Below are positions 44,016 to 54,960 of a DNA stretch of 64,000 nucleotides, piece after piece; the stretch's first letter is position 1; each line of letters opens with the position of its first letter. The stretch covers positions 1,198,001-1,262,000 of the forward strand of contig JANTUC010000012.1 of the NCBI GenBank assembly GCA_026873275.1, read 5' to 3'. The position numbers and the translations under genes were made by a program. Below the pieces are notes generated by a model. That model did not search any database, was not told the origin of the DNA, and saw only the letters and a program-made list of their open reading frames with translations. This stretch comes from Pseudopithomyces maydicus. Taxonomy: Eukaryota > Ascomycota > Dothideomycetes > Pleosporales > Didymosphaeriaceae.

Positions 44016-47000
44016 ATGGACGGACGGGAGGCCCGCAAGCAGGGCCGCCCTGACGAGGAGCTGTTCCTGCGCAGAGACGACGCCCCCGAGACGCCCGTCG
44101 TCGGCCCTCTGCGCATCCAGAAGCGCGAGTCTCACACCAAGAGCCCCCCGCCGCGAACAGACTCAGCGGGCAGCGCGAGCCAGCCCATCTTCTCACGCCC
44201 CCCGCCCATGCCCACCTTCCCAGCGCCGCCGACGAACCCGCCCGCCGCGCCACTGCCCTACCCCGAAGACGACCGCCCGCCCAAGCAGCAGACCCTGCCC
44301 TCCGGCCGCTACACGCCATTGAGCGACCAGGAAACCAAGGCCAAGCTCCAGGACTTCAAGCGCATCGACGAGCAGCGGAGGGGCTCGGGCAGCTCCACGG
44401 GGCCGAGCCCCTCGTCGCCAGCCTCGCGCGCCCGCTTCGATGCCCACGACCCGAACAGACCCTCTGTGGCCGGCTATGGCGGGCCTGGGAGAGCCCCGGA
44501 CGGATCCATACAGCCCTCGAGGCTCGCAGAGCGGAGGGGAACCGCCCCGAAGCCCCTCCCAGACTCGCCAGGCCCAGAGACGCCTGATAAGGAGGGCCTG
44601 TTCCAACGACCGCCTCAGAGACAGGGCAGCACCGACCCGAACCCATTTCCAGACTACCACCAGCAGTACTGGCCTCCGCCCCAGGTGCCACCGGGCCCCA
44701 AGTCGCCCGAACCCGCGCTGAAGATACCCAACCCCAGCGGCATCAACCGCCTGAGCTCGACCGCATCCACATCCACAACAAAAGCACAAAGAGGCTCGCC
44801 TCCACCGCCTGAGACACCCATCATACCTCCTCCGGGCGGTGGCATCGAGGCACGATTTGCAGCAGCAGGCATTGCGGGTCCATCCACGCTTACGAGTCTG
44901 CAAGCGCAAACTGCACAGAATGCTGCGGCGACACAAAGAAACCAAGTGTATGCCAACCAGCAACCTAGGCAGAACATTACTTCGCCAGCGCCTGGCCAAC
45001 AGCCCCCGAGGCGACCATGGACACCCACAGAGCAGCCGGGTAGCCAACCACATGGCCCGCCAACCGTGTACCAAGGTATGAATCAGGTCGGACCTTCGAG
45101 TAGCCCTCCTCAAGCACCTCTGCCACAGGTGCCGGGCCATGTGCCAGCCAGCACTGGATCTCCCCCACCTACCAACGGTCAGCCAGAGCACTCATTAAAC
45201 CACGAGATGGGCCGGATGAACATGAACGAGGAACCGCCCCCGGCCTACTCGAGCATTCAGCATCCTCCGACGGCATCGTCAGCGGCTTTCCCAAATGAGA
45301 AGCAGCGTCCCCAAGGAACACCCGCCCCAGCTGCACAACAGCCTGGCGTGATGAGCGACCCCAACATTCAACAGCACCCAGCTTTTGCGAACGACCTTCG
45401 TTCTCCACAAGCTGGTCCTTCGTCTTCACAACCTCTGGGTGTCGTTGCACCAACACCAACCGCCAGCCAGTTCCCACCGCAACCGCAGCAGGTACAGCAG
45501 GCGAGTACGCCTAGCCCGGCACCAACAGCGCCAGGCCCCGGTCCCGCATCGCCACCTCCGCTGCCTGAGGGCTGGATAGCGCATCTCGATCCAAGCTCAG
45601 GCCAGTACTACTACATTCACCTCCCCACTCAATCGACACAGTGGGAATTTCCAAAGGGGCCCACACCTTTGAATTTGAATGAGCCCATGTCGCCAGCAGG
45701 CTCCTTTGCGAACCCGTTGGCCTCCCCAGCCTTTGGCAAGACACCACTTGCATCTCCTGGCTTTCCCTCGCAGACCGCACATTACCCTGACGGTATGCTT
45801 GGTATGGCGTCGATGGCCACACCCACCACGACTGGTTTCTCTGGACCACCTCCGGTCGCGGGAGTAGACATGTACAAGATCAATCCAACCAATAGTGTTT
45901 ACTTTGGCCCGTACTTGAGGTACACAAACATGGACCTCGAGCGAGGCTTGTGGCTTGGCTCGATTCTTCTGATAACGAATACCCCTCATCCTCCAACGAT
46001 CCACATTCATCAGAGTGTAGACCTCTCCCCGAACCCAAGGCAATTGAAAGCAAATCCTATCTATACCCACCAGAACTGGATTTTCTACCGGTACGACATC
46101 GACTTGAAAATGGAAGAAGAACATGCAGCAAAGTGGACGTATGCCATCACATCTCATCTAGGCTGCACGCGTTTTGAATTCTTGGTTGCAGGTCGCCACG
46201 AGACGAGTTGGCGTTTCATAGCACATTCCGGCAATGATTTTGCCCTGAACGTGAACGCGAATGAACGATCGAAGCTCGGTGGCGTTGGTTACATGTGGAA
46301 GGACATCCTCCAGAAAAATGCTGAGTGTGGTGGCTTCCACGTGCAGCTCGGGCTAGGTGGCCAAATATACGCAGACAGACTTTGGAAAGAGATACCCTTG
46401 TTAAAACAGTGGACCGGAATGAGTGGTAAAGAGAACCGTAAGAATGCGCCGTGGACTGCGAAGCACGACGAGGAAGTTTGTCACGCGTACTTTCACTACT
46501 ACACCAGTCATTTCGACCAGCCGCACCTGCGCGAAGCATTTGCGCAGATTCCCCATATTCTAGCACTTGATGATCATGATATGTAAGTCGTTCTATTCCA
46601 TTCATATATCTGTACGCTACTAATGCATGTCTAGTTTCGATGGCTTCGGCTCATATCCCGAGTATATGCAATTTTCCAACATGTTCAAGAACATCGGCCG
46701 GATAGGTATTGAGATGTATCTTCTTTTCCAGCACCACACAACTCTTGAAATTCTTCGTAATGTCAATAACGACATGGACCTTTTTACCATCACGGGCACT
46801 GGGTGGCACTTTATCAAATATCTGGGCCCTTGCGTCACAGTAGTGGCACCTGATTGTCGGTCTGAGCGTAATCCGCACCAGGTCATGGCTGGTCCAACAT
46901 ACCAGGGAATATTTCCTAAAGTTGCGACGCTTCCACCGAGTGTGCAACACTGCATATGGATGGTTCCTGTGCCTGTGGTCTATCCACGTCTGGAATCCGT

Positions 47001-47829
47001 TGAGCATCTTGCCAATTCGATGGCAACGGGTAAAAAGGCCGTCACCGGTACTTTCAACATGCTCGGGAAAGTGACAAGCTCGGTGGCTGGAGTAGTGGGT
47101 GCGAAGAGCGTCGTTGGTGACGGCTTCAACTCGGTGAAGAAAGCTATAGGGAAATCTGGTTTGATGAGTGGCGTGCTGAGTCCCTTTGGCGAGATCGATA
47201 TGCTCGATGAGCTCCGAGACCAATGGACACACGACTCTAAGGTAAGCTTTCTTGGAATATCTGCCTGACCTCAGCTTACCATGTTCTAGGATCTTGAACG
47301 TACATATCTTATCCGAACCCTCCAAGGAATCGCACATAACAAATCTCTGCGCATGACGTTCTTCTCCGGTGGCGTTGACTGCTGTGGTGCAGGTCTCGTC
47401 CACGACCCCTCCAAGCCTCAAGACCACAAAACGATGTACCAAATCATTTCGTCCTCAGTGGTTAATGCTCCACCTTCAAATTACGTTTTGCGTCTCTTGC
47501 ACAACAACCGCGCTTTATACATCCCTCAAAATGGACACAGATCCAACCACACGCCTTCCGATACCAAGGAAGACATGATGGAGATCTTCACGCAGGATGT
47601 GAATGGCGCAGCAAGAGAATACAAGAGGTTGATGGGCAGGAGGAACTACGTTGCTTGTGTGATATATGATCCACAAATTGTGAACGGAACGTTTGGGCAG
47701 GTACCCGGACAGCACGGCGGTGGAAAGCTGAGTCTTGCGGTGGATTTCATGGTGCAGAATGAGGGGCCATACAGCGCACCGATGAAGTACGGACCAGTCA
47801 TTGTGCCGAGTTTGGAGTACGGTAGATAA
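44016..47829 (+). CDS. WW domain and PhoD-like phosphatase domain protein
   Basis: Three exons, 44016-46582, 46635-47241 and 47290-47829, give 1237 aa with phases 2 and 0. The start is in ATCACCATGGACG. Residues 1-510 are low-complexity, rich in Pro, Ser and Gln with many PPxP and PPPAY-like motifs. A WW domain follows (LPEGWIAHLDPSSGQYYY; W520 and W543), which binds Pro-rich peptides. The C-terminal half is a fungal PhoD-like metallophosphatase region: GPYLRYTNMDLERGLW, HVQLGLGGQIYADRLW, DDHDIFDGFGS (852-862, a metal-ligand motif rebuilt across intron 1), and FFSGGVDCCGAG near the end, where classical PhoD has a metal-binding SGDVH-like motif. Substrates of this branch are unknown. Two C6 runs near 44,144 and 44,200 are in frame here, so not every G/C run in the window is faulty. 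Confidence 0.85.
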
Positions 47830-48188
47830 TGGCGTGATTTAAATAATGAGAGAAGAGGCATGGAATGATGTGTTTGTACTATTGAGCGGGCGAGCGACGT
47901 TGGTTGTATGGGCATAGCATGCGCGAGCGGGCTTTTCGGGCGGCGTTTTCATAGCGCGGACAGGCCTAGAATAACTTTGTGGCCTCTAATTGCAGAATTT
48001 ATTAAGGATACTTTTGAACAGTGTGTGTGCCTATGATAGGCCTTTCGAAATAAGCATGCCAGATGATAGATGGATTGGTGTAGTGCATACGATGTCCTAT
48101 CTGGGTTAGCTGTTCCGAGGTCGCTCTTTCCGAATATCGCGATGAGCAACAGAAGCGCCGACACAAACCGAGCCTTCCTCACCACACA
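47830..48188. other. Intergenic
   Basis: Trailer of the WW/PhoD-like gene and promoter of the next gene, both on the plus strand. Nothing else seen. Confidence 0.4.
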
Positions 48189-49100
48189 ATGGCGAGTACA
48201 GCAACCATGTCTCGGTTTTTGATGCCCTGGGCATCGGGAGCTCCTCGCCTGCTGCGACCAGTCGCCTTTCACAATACACACTGGCGAGCGCAATGCAGTG
48301 CCCCCTCGGAACGAACAGGACGGGCGCATTCTACAGTTGTCCAGCAACGTCCCCAGGCTGGCTCAAGACGAGATGATTCCACACAAACAACACCGAGTAT
48401 CATCAGAGCTCTATCGGACCGCCGAGCATTCAGCGCAACATCTGCGCAGCAAAAAGACCATCATTTCGACACACTCAAGTTCGTACAGCGACTCAAGGGG
48501 AAGGGTTCACGGAAGCACAAGCGGTTGCTATGATGAGAGTTCTCAGTGATGTCATTGAAGAGAGGTGTGTATTGTCTCGATCTTTCTTCCATAGGCGCTT
48601 GCTAATTCAACCAGTATTCAAAACCTCACTCGCACAATGGTGCTTCGCGAAGAGCAGGAAAAGGCGACATACAACCAGCGGGTCGATTTTGCGAAACTAC
48701 GTTCCGAACTTCAAACTGCCGACTCGACCGAATCATCCCTGACCCGAAGTTCGCATGAGCGTTTGACAAATGAGCTGGCCAAGCTGAACTCAAGGCTGCG
48801 CGATGAAGTCCAGCGGACACAGGCTTCAGTGCGATTGGATCTCAACCTTGAGAAGGGCCGCATACGGGAGGAAGCCAACATACAAGAGCTCAAGCTCAAG
48901 GAGACAGAGACACGGATAGAACAAGAGACTGCGCAATTGCGTGAGCGGCTGGAGACTGTGAAGTTCCAAACGCTGCAATGGCTAGTGTACGTTCACGGAT
49001 ACCAAACGACGGATACATGGAAGTTGGCTAATTTGACTACAGGGGCGTGTGCACTGGTGCTGCGGCTCTCATGCTCGGTGTTTGGCGAATTCTCATGTGA
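48189..49100 (+). CDS. Mitochondrial Fmp32/CCDC90 (MCUR1-like, DUF1640) protein; one apparent 1-nt frameshift
   Basis: Exons are 48189-48564, 48615-48986 and 49043-49100, giving about 268 aa once repaired. The N-terminus (about 80 residues, rich in Arg, Ser and Ala, few acids) is a mitochondrial presequence; a second ATG is at 48207. The family begins at HFDTLKFVQRL. The frame breaks in the G-run 48497-48500: one extra G gives LKGEGFTEAQAVAMMRVLSD, the conserved block, and the right phase at the GTGTGT donor. Exon 2 encodes SIQNLTRTMVLREEQEKATY and a long coiled coil. The 19-residue exon 3 supplies the C-terminal membrane helix (TGAAALMLGVWRILM). Yeast Fmp32 supports cytochrome oxidase assembly and human relatives (MCUR1/CCDC90B) are inner-membrane coiled-coil proteins; a similar place is likely here. 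Confidence 0.85.
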
Positions 49101-50351
49101 GGCATACCGCGCCGCAAAGCACTTCCAGAAGGCTTCGGCATGACGGGACCGCCCATTTGTACAACAACTCGGACCGGGCGGGACGTAGCAGACGCCAAGG
49201 CAGGCAGCGGTGATGGAGCGACTCATTTGCGCATCTCTGTAGCGCATCAATGGCGGTACCACGACATGCCATGCACAACCACGAATGCTGGCAGCACAGC
49301 AGAACTGCTATGCTGCCCTCGGGCGATGGGAATTATTCACGATAACCAGTTGTGCAGGACGGGAGGCAGAGTGGGGTTCAGCAGCACAGAGCACCAGTTG
49401 CGAATTATTTCTTGGCGGGTATGCGCTCGACGGTGGTGACTTAGTGGACATGTGGATATATAGTGCACGATCATGGTGGCAGAGGTGGCCCTCGGACGGT
49501 GCAAGAGGCTCGCCGTCAACGTCGGCTGTATCGGGCTACGACCACACGGCTGCGTGTCGAGGTGCAGTGTTGGTCGGCAGCGGGAGGGTATGAGACGACG
49601 TGCACTGCCACTGGCCTGAAACAAGGTGACCAAATGAATGGACATTTTACACGCGAGGCTGAATGATTCGTGCCTCCCGCCTGGCAGCAGCCCCCTTATG
49701 GCCTCGAATCTTGACCAAGATTTCTAGCTGGTTCCAACTTCGGTGATTGGCTCCCCCGTGTGCATGGCCATCTCATGACTTGGAGTGCACTGGGCGTCTC
49801 CGACGCTGAAGGGGCCAGAGAGAGGCCCAGCGGACGGTGGACTCAGTGGCAGACCGCGTGCCTACACATGGCACGACGGGGTGGGCGAGACCTGCTCGCG
49901 GCCTGGTCGCTTGTCGCTAGCCATAACGGAGCCGCCGCGTTTCCGCTGGCGTCTGCCCACGTGAGGGGGTCAAATCCGCGGGAGGGTAGAGGGCAGAGGA
50001 CGGTGTGCCAAGGCCAGGGCCAGGGCTCGCTGCGGGCACAAGGCAAATGCACAGCGGTGGTGAATTAGACTATCCACAGAGGGCTCTGGACGAGGCTCGA
50101 GGGAAAAGTCCCTAGAGGACAGGCTAGAGGCTTGTGCGGGCGGAGTGCCGGGAAGGTGCTGTGCTGGCTTTGGGGCGGATCAATAATGGATCTAAAAGCA
50201 CTCTAGTCGCAGGCTGCGCTCTTCGCACGCTCAAAACACTCCATCGCCGACGACCCACCACTTAACCTCAACACCACAGTCCCCTCTCTTCACACCCGTC
50301 TACAGCCCGTTTCCACAACCCCACACCGTCCTTTTCTCACACTCAAGCACC
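49101..50351. other. Intergenic, promoter of 14-3-3 gene
   Basis: About 1.25 kb without a supportable gene. The last 120 bases are pyrimidine- and AC-rich (CCCCTCTCTTCACACCC), a usual leader of strongly expressed fungal genes. No repeats of note. Confidence 0.4.
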
Positions 50352-51690
50352 ATGGCCAACGAGGTAGGTTGTGCCCTTATCTGCCAGACCCCCGCATGCT
50401 TGGTGGTGGGATGCCCCTCTGGCGCCCGCTGCCTGTGTATGATAAACGTCAACAGCGTGCTAACCCGGTGCACAGCGCGAAAGGTATGCTCGGCGCGCCC
50501 CAACGCCCTGTGCAGCCCCATTGACACACCCGCAGCAAGACGTTCCTCGCCCGGCTCTGCGAACAGGCTGAGCGCTACGATGGTAAGTCCTGGCCCGCCG
50601 GCGTGCCCTGCGCCGTGTTTGCATTCTGTCGCTGACGGTAGCTTCGCACAGAGATGGTCACGTACATGAAGGTCAGTGGCGCCCAATACCCCCGCATCCC
50701 GTGTGTTCTGTACTGACTGCTGTCTAGGAAGTTGCCAAGGTATGCCAGCTGCATCCGTCCCGTCGCCGCAGGCTTGCGCCGCCGGTCGACCGTGGCAGCG
50801 CACACACATTGACACATGACAGATTGGCGGCGAGCTCACCGTGGACGAGCGCAACCTGCTTTCCGTTGCCTACAAGAACGTCGTCGGCACACGACGTGCC
50901 TCGTGGCGCATCATCTCTTCGATCGAGCAGAAGGAGGAGTCCAAGGGCTCGGACAAGCACGTCTCCACCATCCGCGAGTACCGAAAGAAGATTGAGGAGG
51001 AGCTCGAGAAGGTCTGCCAGGATGTCCTCAACGTGCTCGACGACTCCTTGATCCCCAAGGCCGAGTCTGGCGAGTCCAAGGTCTTCTACCACAAGATGTA
51101 AGACCCCACCCCCAACGCTTTCTCCCGCCGTGCATTTTCAAAGACGCCGCTAACGTTTGTGCGCTTCCAGGAAGGGTGACTACCACCGCTATCTCGCCGA
51201 GTTTGCGTCTGGCGAGAAGCGCAAGGTCGCTGCAACCGCTGCCCACGAGGCCTACAAGGTATGACGCAATGACCCCTATGCACACTACTGCACCCGCAAC
51301 ACAGCTAACTCAACGTGCCAGACTGCCACGGATGTTGCTCAGACCGAGCTCACCCCCACGCACCCCATCCGTCTTGGTCTCGCATTGAACTTCTCGGTTT
51401 TCTACTACGAGATCCTGAACTCGCCCGACCGTGCCTGCCACCTCGCCAAGCAGGCATTCGATGACGCCATTGCTGAGCTCGACTCACTGTCCGAGGAGTC
51501 GTACCGCGACTCTACGCTCATCATGCAGCTGCTCCGCGACAACCTCACCCTCTGGACATCGTCAGACGGTGCCGAGGCTGAGACTGCCGGCGACGCTGCC
51601 CCCAAGGAGGAGGCCAAGCCCCAGGAAGAGGCCCCTAAGCCCGCCGAGGCGGCCGCAACTGAGGAGCAGCCGCCGGCGCCTGCTGCTTAA
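50352..51690 (+). CDS. 14-3-3 protein, with 8- and 12-nt micro-exons
   Basis: Eight exons: 50352-50363 (12 nt), 50476-50483 (8 nt), 50536-50582, 50652-50671 (20 nt), 50728-50739 (12 nt), 50823-51097, 51171-51258 and 51322-51690. They sum to 831 nt and 276 aa with every phase consistent. The product starts [21 protein letters not shown] and has [24 protein letters not shown] only when the micro-exons are included. The 14-3-3 signatures [13 protein letters not shown] and [18 protein letters not shown] are both present, and the phosphopeptide-binding Lys, Arg and Tyr of KNVVG, SRR-like and YHRY segments are kept. The C-tail is acidic and Ala/Pro/Glu-rich. It binds phosphorylated Ser/Thr sites as a dimer and acts broadly in signalling, cell cycle and metabolism. 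Confidence 0.96.
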
Positions 51691-52910
51691 GCGCATCGAC
51701 AGCTCTCGACCTTGTATCATCCCGTCAGCCGCCGTCATCTATTTTCGGATAGAAGAAGGAAGCTGCGTTGGCAGCGAGCGTCATCGGAGTTGAGTGTATG
51801 TGTTTTGTCGAAAATCGGTTTCTAGCGAGCGGACGGATTCCCCCACGACTTATGTGTTTTCCTCTCCCCACCAGCACTATTCCCCATCTTGAGCATGCCT
51901 CCTTCGCCGGCTGGCATGCTCGTCACCCACAACTCTATTTCTACGGAACGGAGGTTGGAGTAAGATGTGGGCCATAGTCCGGTTCTCCCATCTTGTGCTG
52001 TCCCGGAAGATTTTCCTCAGTGTTTTCCCTTTTTAGCACCATGTCAACACCCGACCCCCTTTGTTTTTCGGCAATGAAAGGGGAAAGGTGCGAGTTTCTA
52101 TCTGCGGCGGTTCTTGGGAGGCAGGACACATTTAGGGTCTATACCAGACGGTTCGTGATCGAGTATGGGCTACTGATGGCAAGGTATCTAGCGACTGCAC
52201 TCTTAGGATAGGCTTGAGGAAACTCTTCTATACTTCATTTGTATTCTATCTGTGACCGTGTGAAATTGCATAGCATGTGCGACATATCCAGGTTGACGGC
52301 ATCATCATGAGCCCGTTCACATATCCATATCAACAGGTTCATTTCGTCCAGAAAGCATGCACACGACGATAATCGCCATGCATGCGTTGGGTTGGGTCGG
52401 GTCGCCTGCACCCAGCGCCTGCGCTCCGGCAACCCCGCGACGCCACGCGAAAAAAAGTCGGGCGTCAGAACCCCCGCTACCCTTACCGCGCCAAACACTG
52501 CTGTCTGCACCGTGCAACCGTTGCGTCGTGCATAAGCGCTCCAAGACCCAAGACCCAAGTACCGCTCTCCACCACACCACACCGCACCACGCCTACCGTA
52601 CCGTACTGTACCGTGCCGTATACCGTACCACTCCCTCCTGGACCCTGCTTCTGTCTGTCCAGCCGCCGACTCACCATGCGTAGTGGACCTTTGTCGTCGT
52701 TGTCGTATCCGTCTTCGGGGTTGCGGGTTGTACGAGTGTGTGTGTAGTGCGGTGTATATATACGTTCGTTCGTTCACACGTATATATATACAAATACGTA
52801 CATACATACACACGCGTACAAGTATACACATATATCCGTAAAAAGGATAGTATACCCCATCACACCACAGCGCAGCATAGGAAAAGACAAAAAGGAACAC
52901 GCCACCCACC
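51691..52910. other. Intergenic, with simple repeats before Dph4
   Basis: Trailer of 14-3-3 and promoter of Dph4. It holds a CCGTA-type pentanucleotide array at 52593-52628 (imperfect) and an alternating TA/CA/CG stretch at about 52,750-52,840 directly before Dph4, which is likely to melt easily. No gene is seen. Confidence 0.45.
52593..52628. repeat. Imperfect TACCG/CGTAC pentanucleotide repeat
   Basis: About seven units of the type TACCG, several with one change, in non-coding DNA. Confidence 0.7.
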
Positions 52911-53782
52911 ATGTCCTTCACCCAAAACTACTACCTCGTCCTCCGCCTCCCCGCCTCCGCGCCCCAGTCCCCCGACTGGAAACCCACCCTCCGTCGCGCG
53001 TACAAAGCGGCGCTGCTGAACGCGCATCCGGATAAGAGAGCTGCGGAACGAAAGCAGCCTCCTTCTACGGGGTCGTCGGGCAGCTACAACAACGGCAATG
53101 GGGTGGATGAGGAGAACCAGGCATACACCGTCGACGACGTCAAGGAGGCGCTCGCCGTGCTGTCGGATGAGAAGCGCAGGGCGGAGTTTGAGCGGTGGTT
53201 GAGGACGGCGCATACACAGACACGTGCGACGGGGGAGGTACAGATGCGAGTGGAGATGCACAAGGGAGGGGGAGCGGTGGGAGAGGATTTCGTCCTCGGG
53301 TTGGAGTTGTTGGATTTGAGTGATTTCGAGGCGAGTATGCCGTTTGAGAGGATTCCTGAGGCGGAGGATGATGAGGAGGATGATGAGGAGGAGGAGGAGG
53401 GAGAGGGAGAAGAGAGGGAAGGGGTGGAAGAGGTGGAGGACTTTGAGGATATGGTGGCGAGGTTGAGGGTGCAGAATGGAGTGCTGGGTGCGGATGGGGA
53501 GAATGGAAGTATAGGGAAAGAAGGAGAAGAACGAAAACAACAACAAGAAGATGAGGAAGAGGAAGGAGCAAAAAGCGGACGGGATACGCCAGGCGAGGAG
53601 GATGCCCAGACACAGACACAGATGCAGTGGACGAGGGCATGTCGCTGCGGTGCGGAGGCAGGCTTCCGCATTCTGGAAAGCGAGCTGGAGGATGCGGAGG
53701 GGAGGGGGAGAAGGAGGTTTTGGTTGGGTGCGAGGGGTGCAGTTTGTGGGTGAGGGTGGGGTTTGATGTTGAGGAGGGGTGA
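52911..53782 (+). CDS. DPH4: Diphthamide protein Dph4: J domain and CSL zinc ribbon; one apparent 1-nt frameshift
   Basis: This single-exon gene makes a J-domain co-chaperone that serves the first step of diphthamide synthesis on elongation factor 2, handling iron at the Dph1-Dph2 enzyme. The start is in CCACCATGTCC. The J domain opens YYLVLRLP and has HPD at 39-41, followed by VDDVKEALAVLSDEKRRAEFERWL. A long acidic insert (about 140-230, Glu/Asp runs) is unusual in length. The CSL zinc ribbon starts TRACRCGAEAGFRILESEL. As read, the second CxxC half is lost because the frame shifts at G5 53704-53708 and stops at 53753. One extra G gives VLVGCEGCSLWVRVGFDVEEG and a stop at 53780, completing the four-Cys ribbon (about 290 aa). 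Confidence 0.9.
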
Positions 53783-54960
53783 AGGGGGCGATGGAGTGGA
53801 AATACGATACGATGCGATACGAAACGAAATGATACCAAGGGATGAGATGATTTGACGAATCGATGATGACTGGGTGATTTGTATGTATGTGCTCATGGTT
53901 TACGAAGGCTGAGAAGGTTTTTGAGGAGATGAGGGTTTGCGCGTGGGTCGCGAGGATTGAGGGGTGCGGAATGTATGGGGTGGGGGGTCTGGATTGGATT
54001 CTTGATCAGTTGAACGATTGACATGATCTGTCTAGGTCTTCACGACGATAATTGATAGACTAACCGATTGGGTGATTGGCGGTGCGGGCAGGAAGTAAAG
54101 CGAACATAGATAAAGAGAGTAGAGAGACAGACATAGATTTTCAGCCTTCCGAAAAGTCAGGGACGATGATCGTAATGAGTTTCGGAGAATGATAATGTAT
54201 TTTTGGGCATTGGACAATGAAACAATCACATAGCGAACGTAGTCCGAAGCATACGCCGACCAGAGCACCATCCCCAAAAACGCCACACCGAGATCCCATC
54301 TCCCAAATCTCACCCCAACACGAAACCTACCCACAATCTCTCGTATATGCCCAAGTATCTCCACCATCCCTCCCCTGCCCCCTGCCCCCTGCCCCCTACC
54401 ACCCACCCATCTTCCCTGCACCACATCCCACCAGGGAACGTCCTCTCCGCACAGGTGCTTAGTCCATATGTGTGAGAAAAAAGGCGCAAGCTAAGGCGCA
54501 CATCATCATTTGATCTGCGGCTTTGCTGTGGAGACGCGGATGTGCAACGAGGGTACGGTGTCAAGGCTGGAGCCATCTGACGTGGAGCATCCTTGTTCAC
54601 CGGTGCTTCACCGGAGGTTCAGCCTGGCCGGTCGATCCGTCTGGATCTGGTTGGGTTGTGCTGGGTCGGGTCGCAGGTGCCGAGTGGGCGTGTATGGCGA
54701 TGGGATAGTCTATCGTGGAGGCGTTTGCGATTTAGATGAGCGGAAATTGGTCTGGGTGATGGCATTGGGTGGGGATGAGCTGTCTAGTCTGGGGATCTGG
54801 GGGTTGGTGGATGGGAGAGGTATGCTGGTATTATTGCTGTACGGTAGGAGAAATGATATCTTTTGTAGGGATAAGAGAGATGTTTGTATGTTAGTATATT
54901 CATTTAATTAATCGAGAAGGTATATCGTCTTCACGTGTAGTCTATCGTCGAACAAAAGCG
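53783..54960. other. Intergenic between convergent genes
   Basis: Shared 3' region of Dph4 (plus) and the unknown-family gene (minus). It contains GATAC/GAAAC pentanucleotide repeats at about 53,803-53,836 and a CCCCCTG minisatellite (separate entry). Open frames (for example 54510-54911) have no recognisable content. Confidence 0.4.
54366..54399. repeat. 7-bp minisatellite (CCCCCTG-type), four units
   Basis: Consecutive CCCCCTG units, the first one C shorter, in non-coding DNA. C5 runs separated by TG show how C runs are called in this assembly. Confidence 0.8.
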
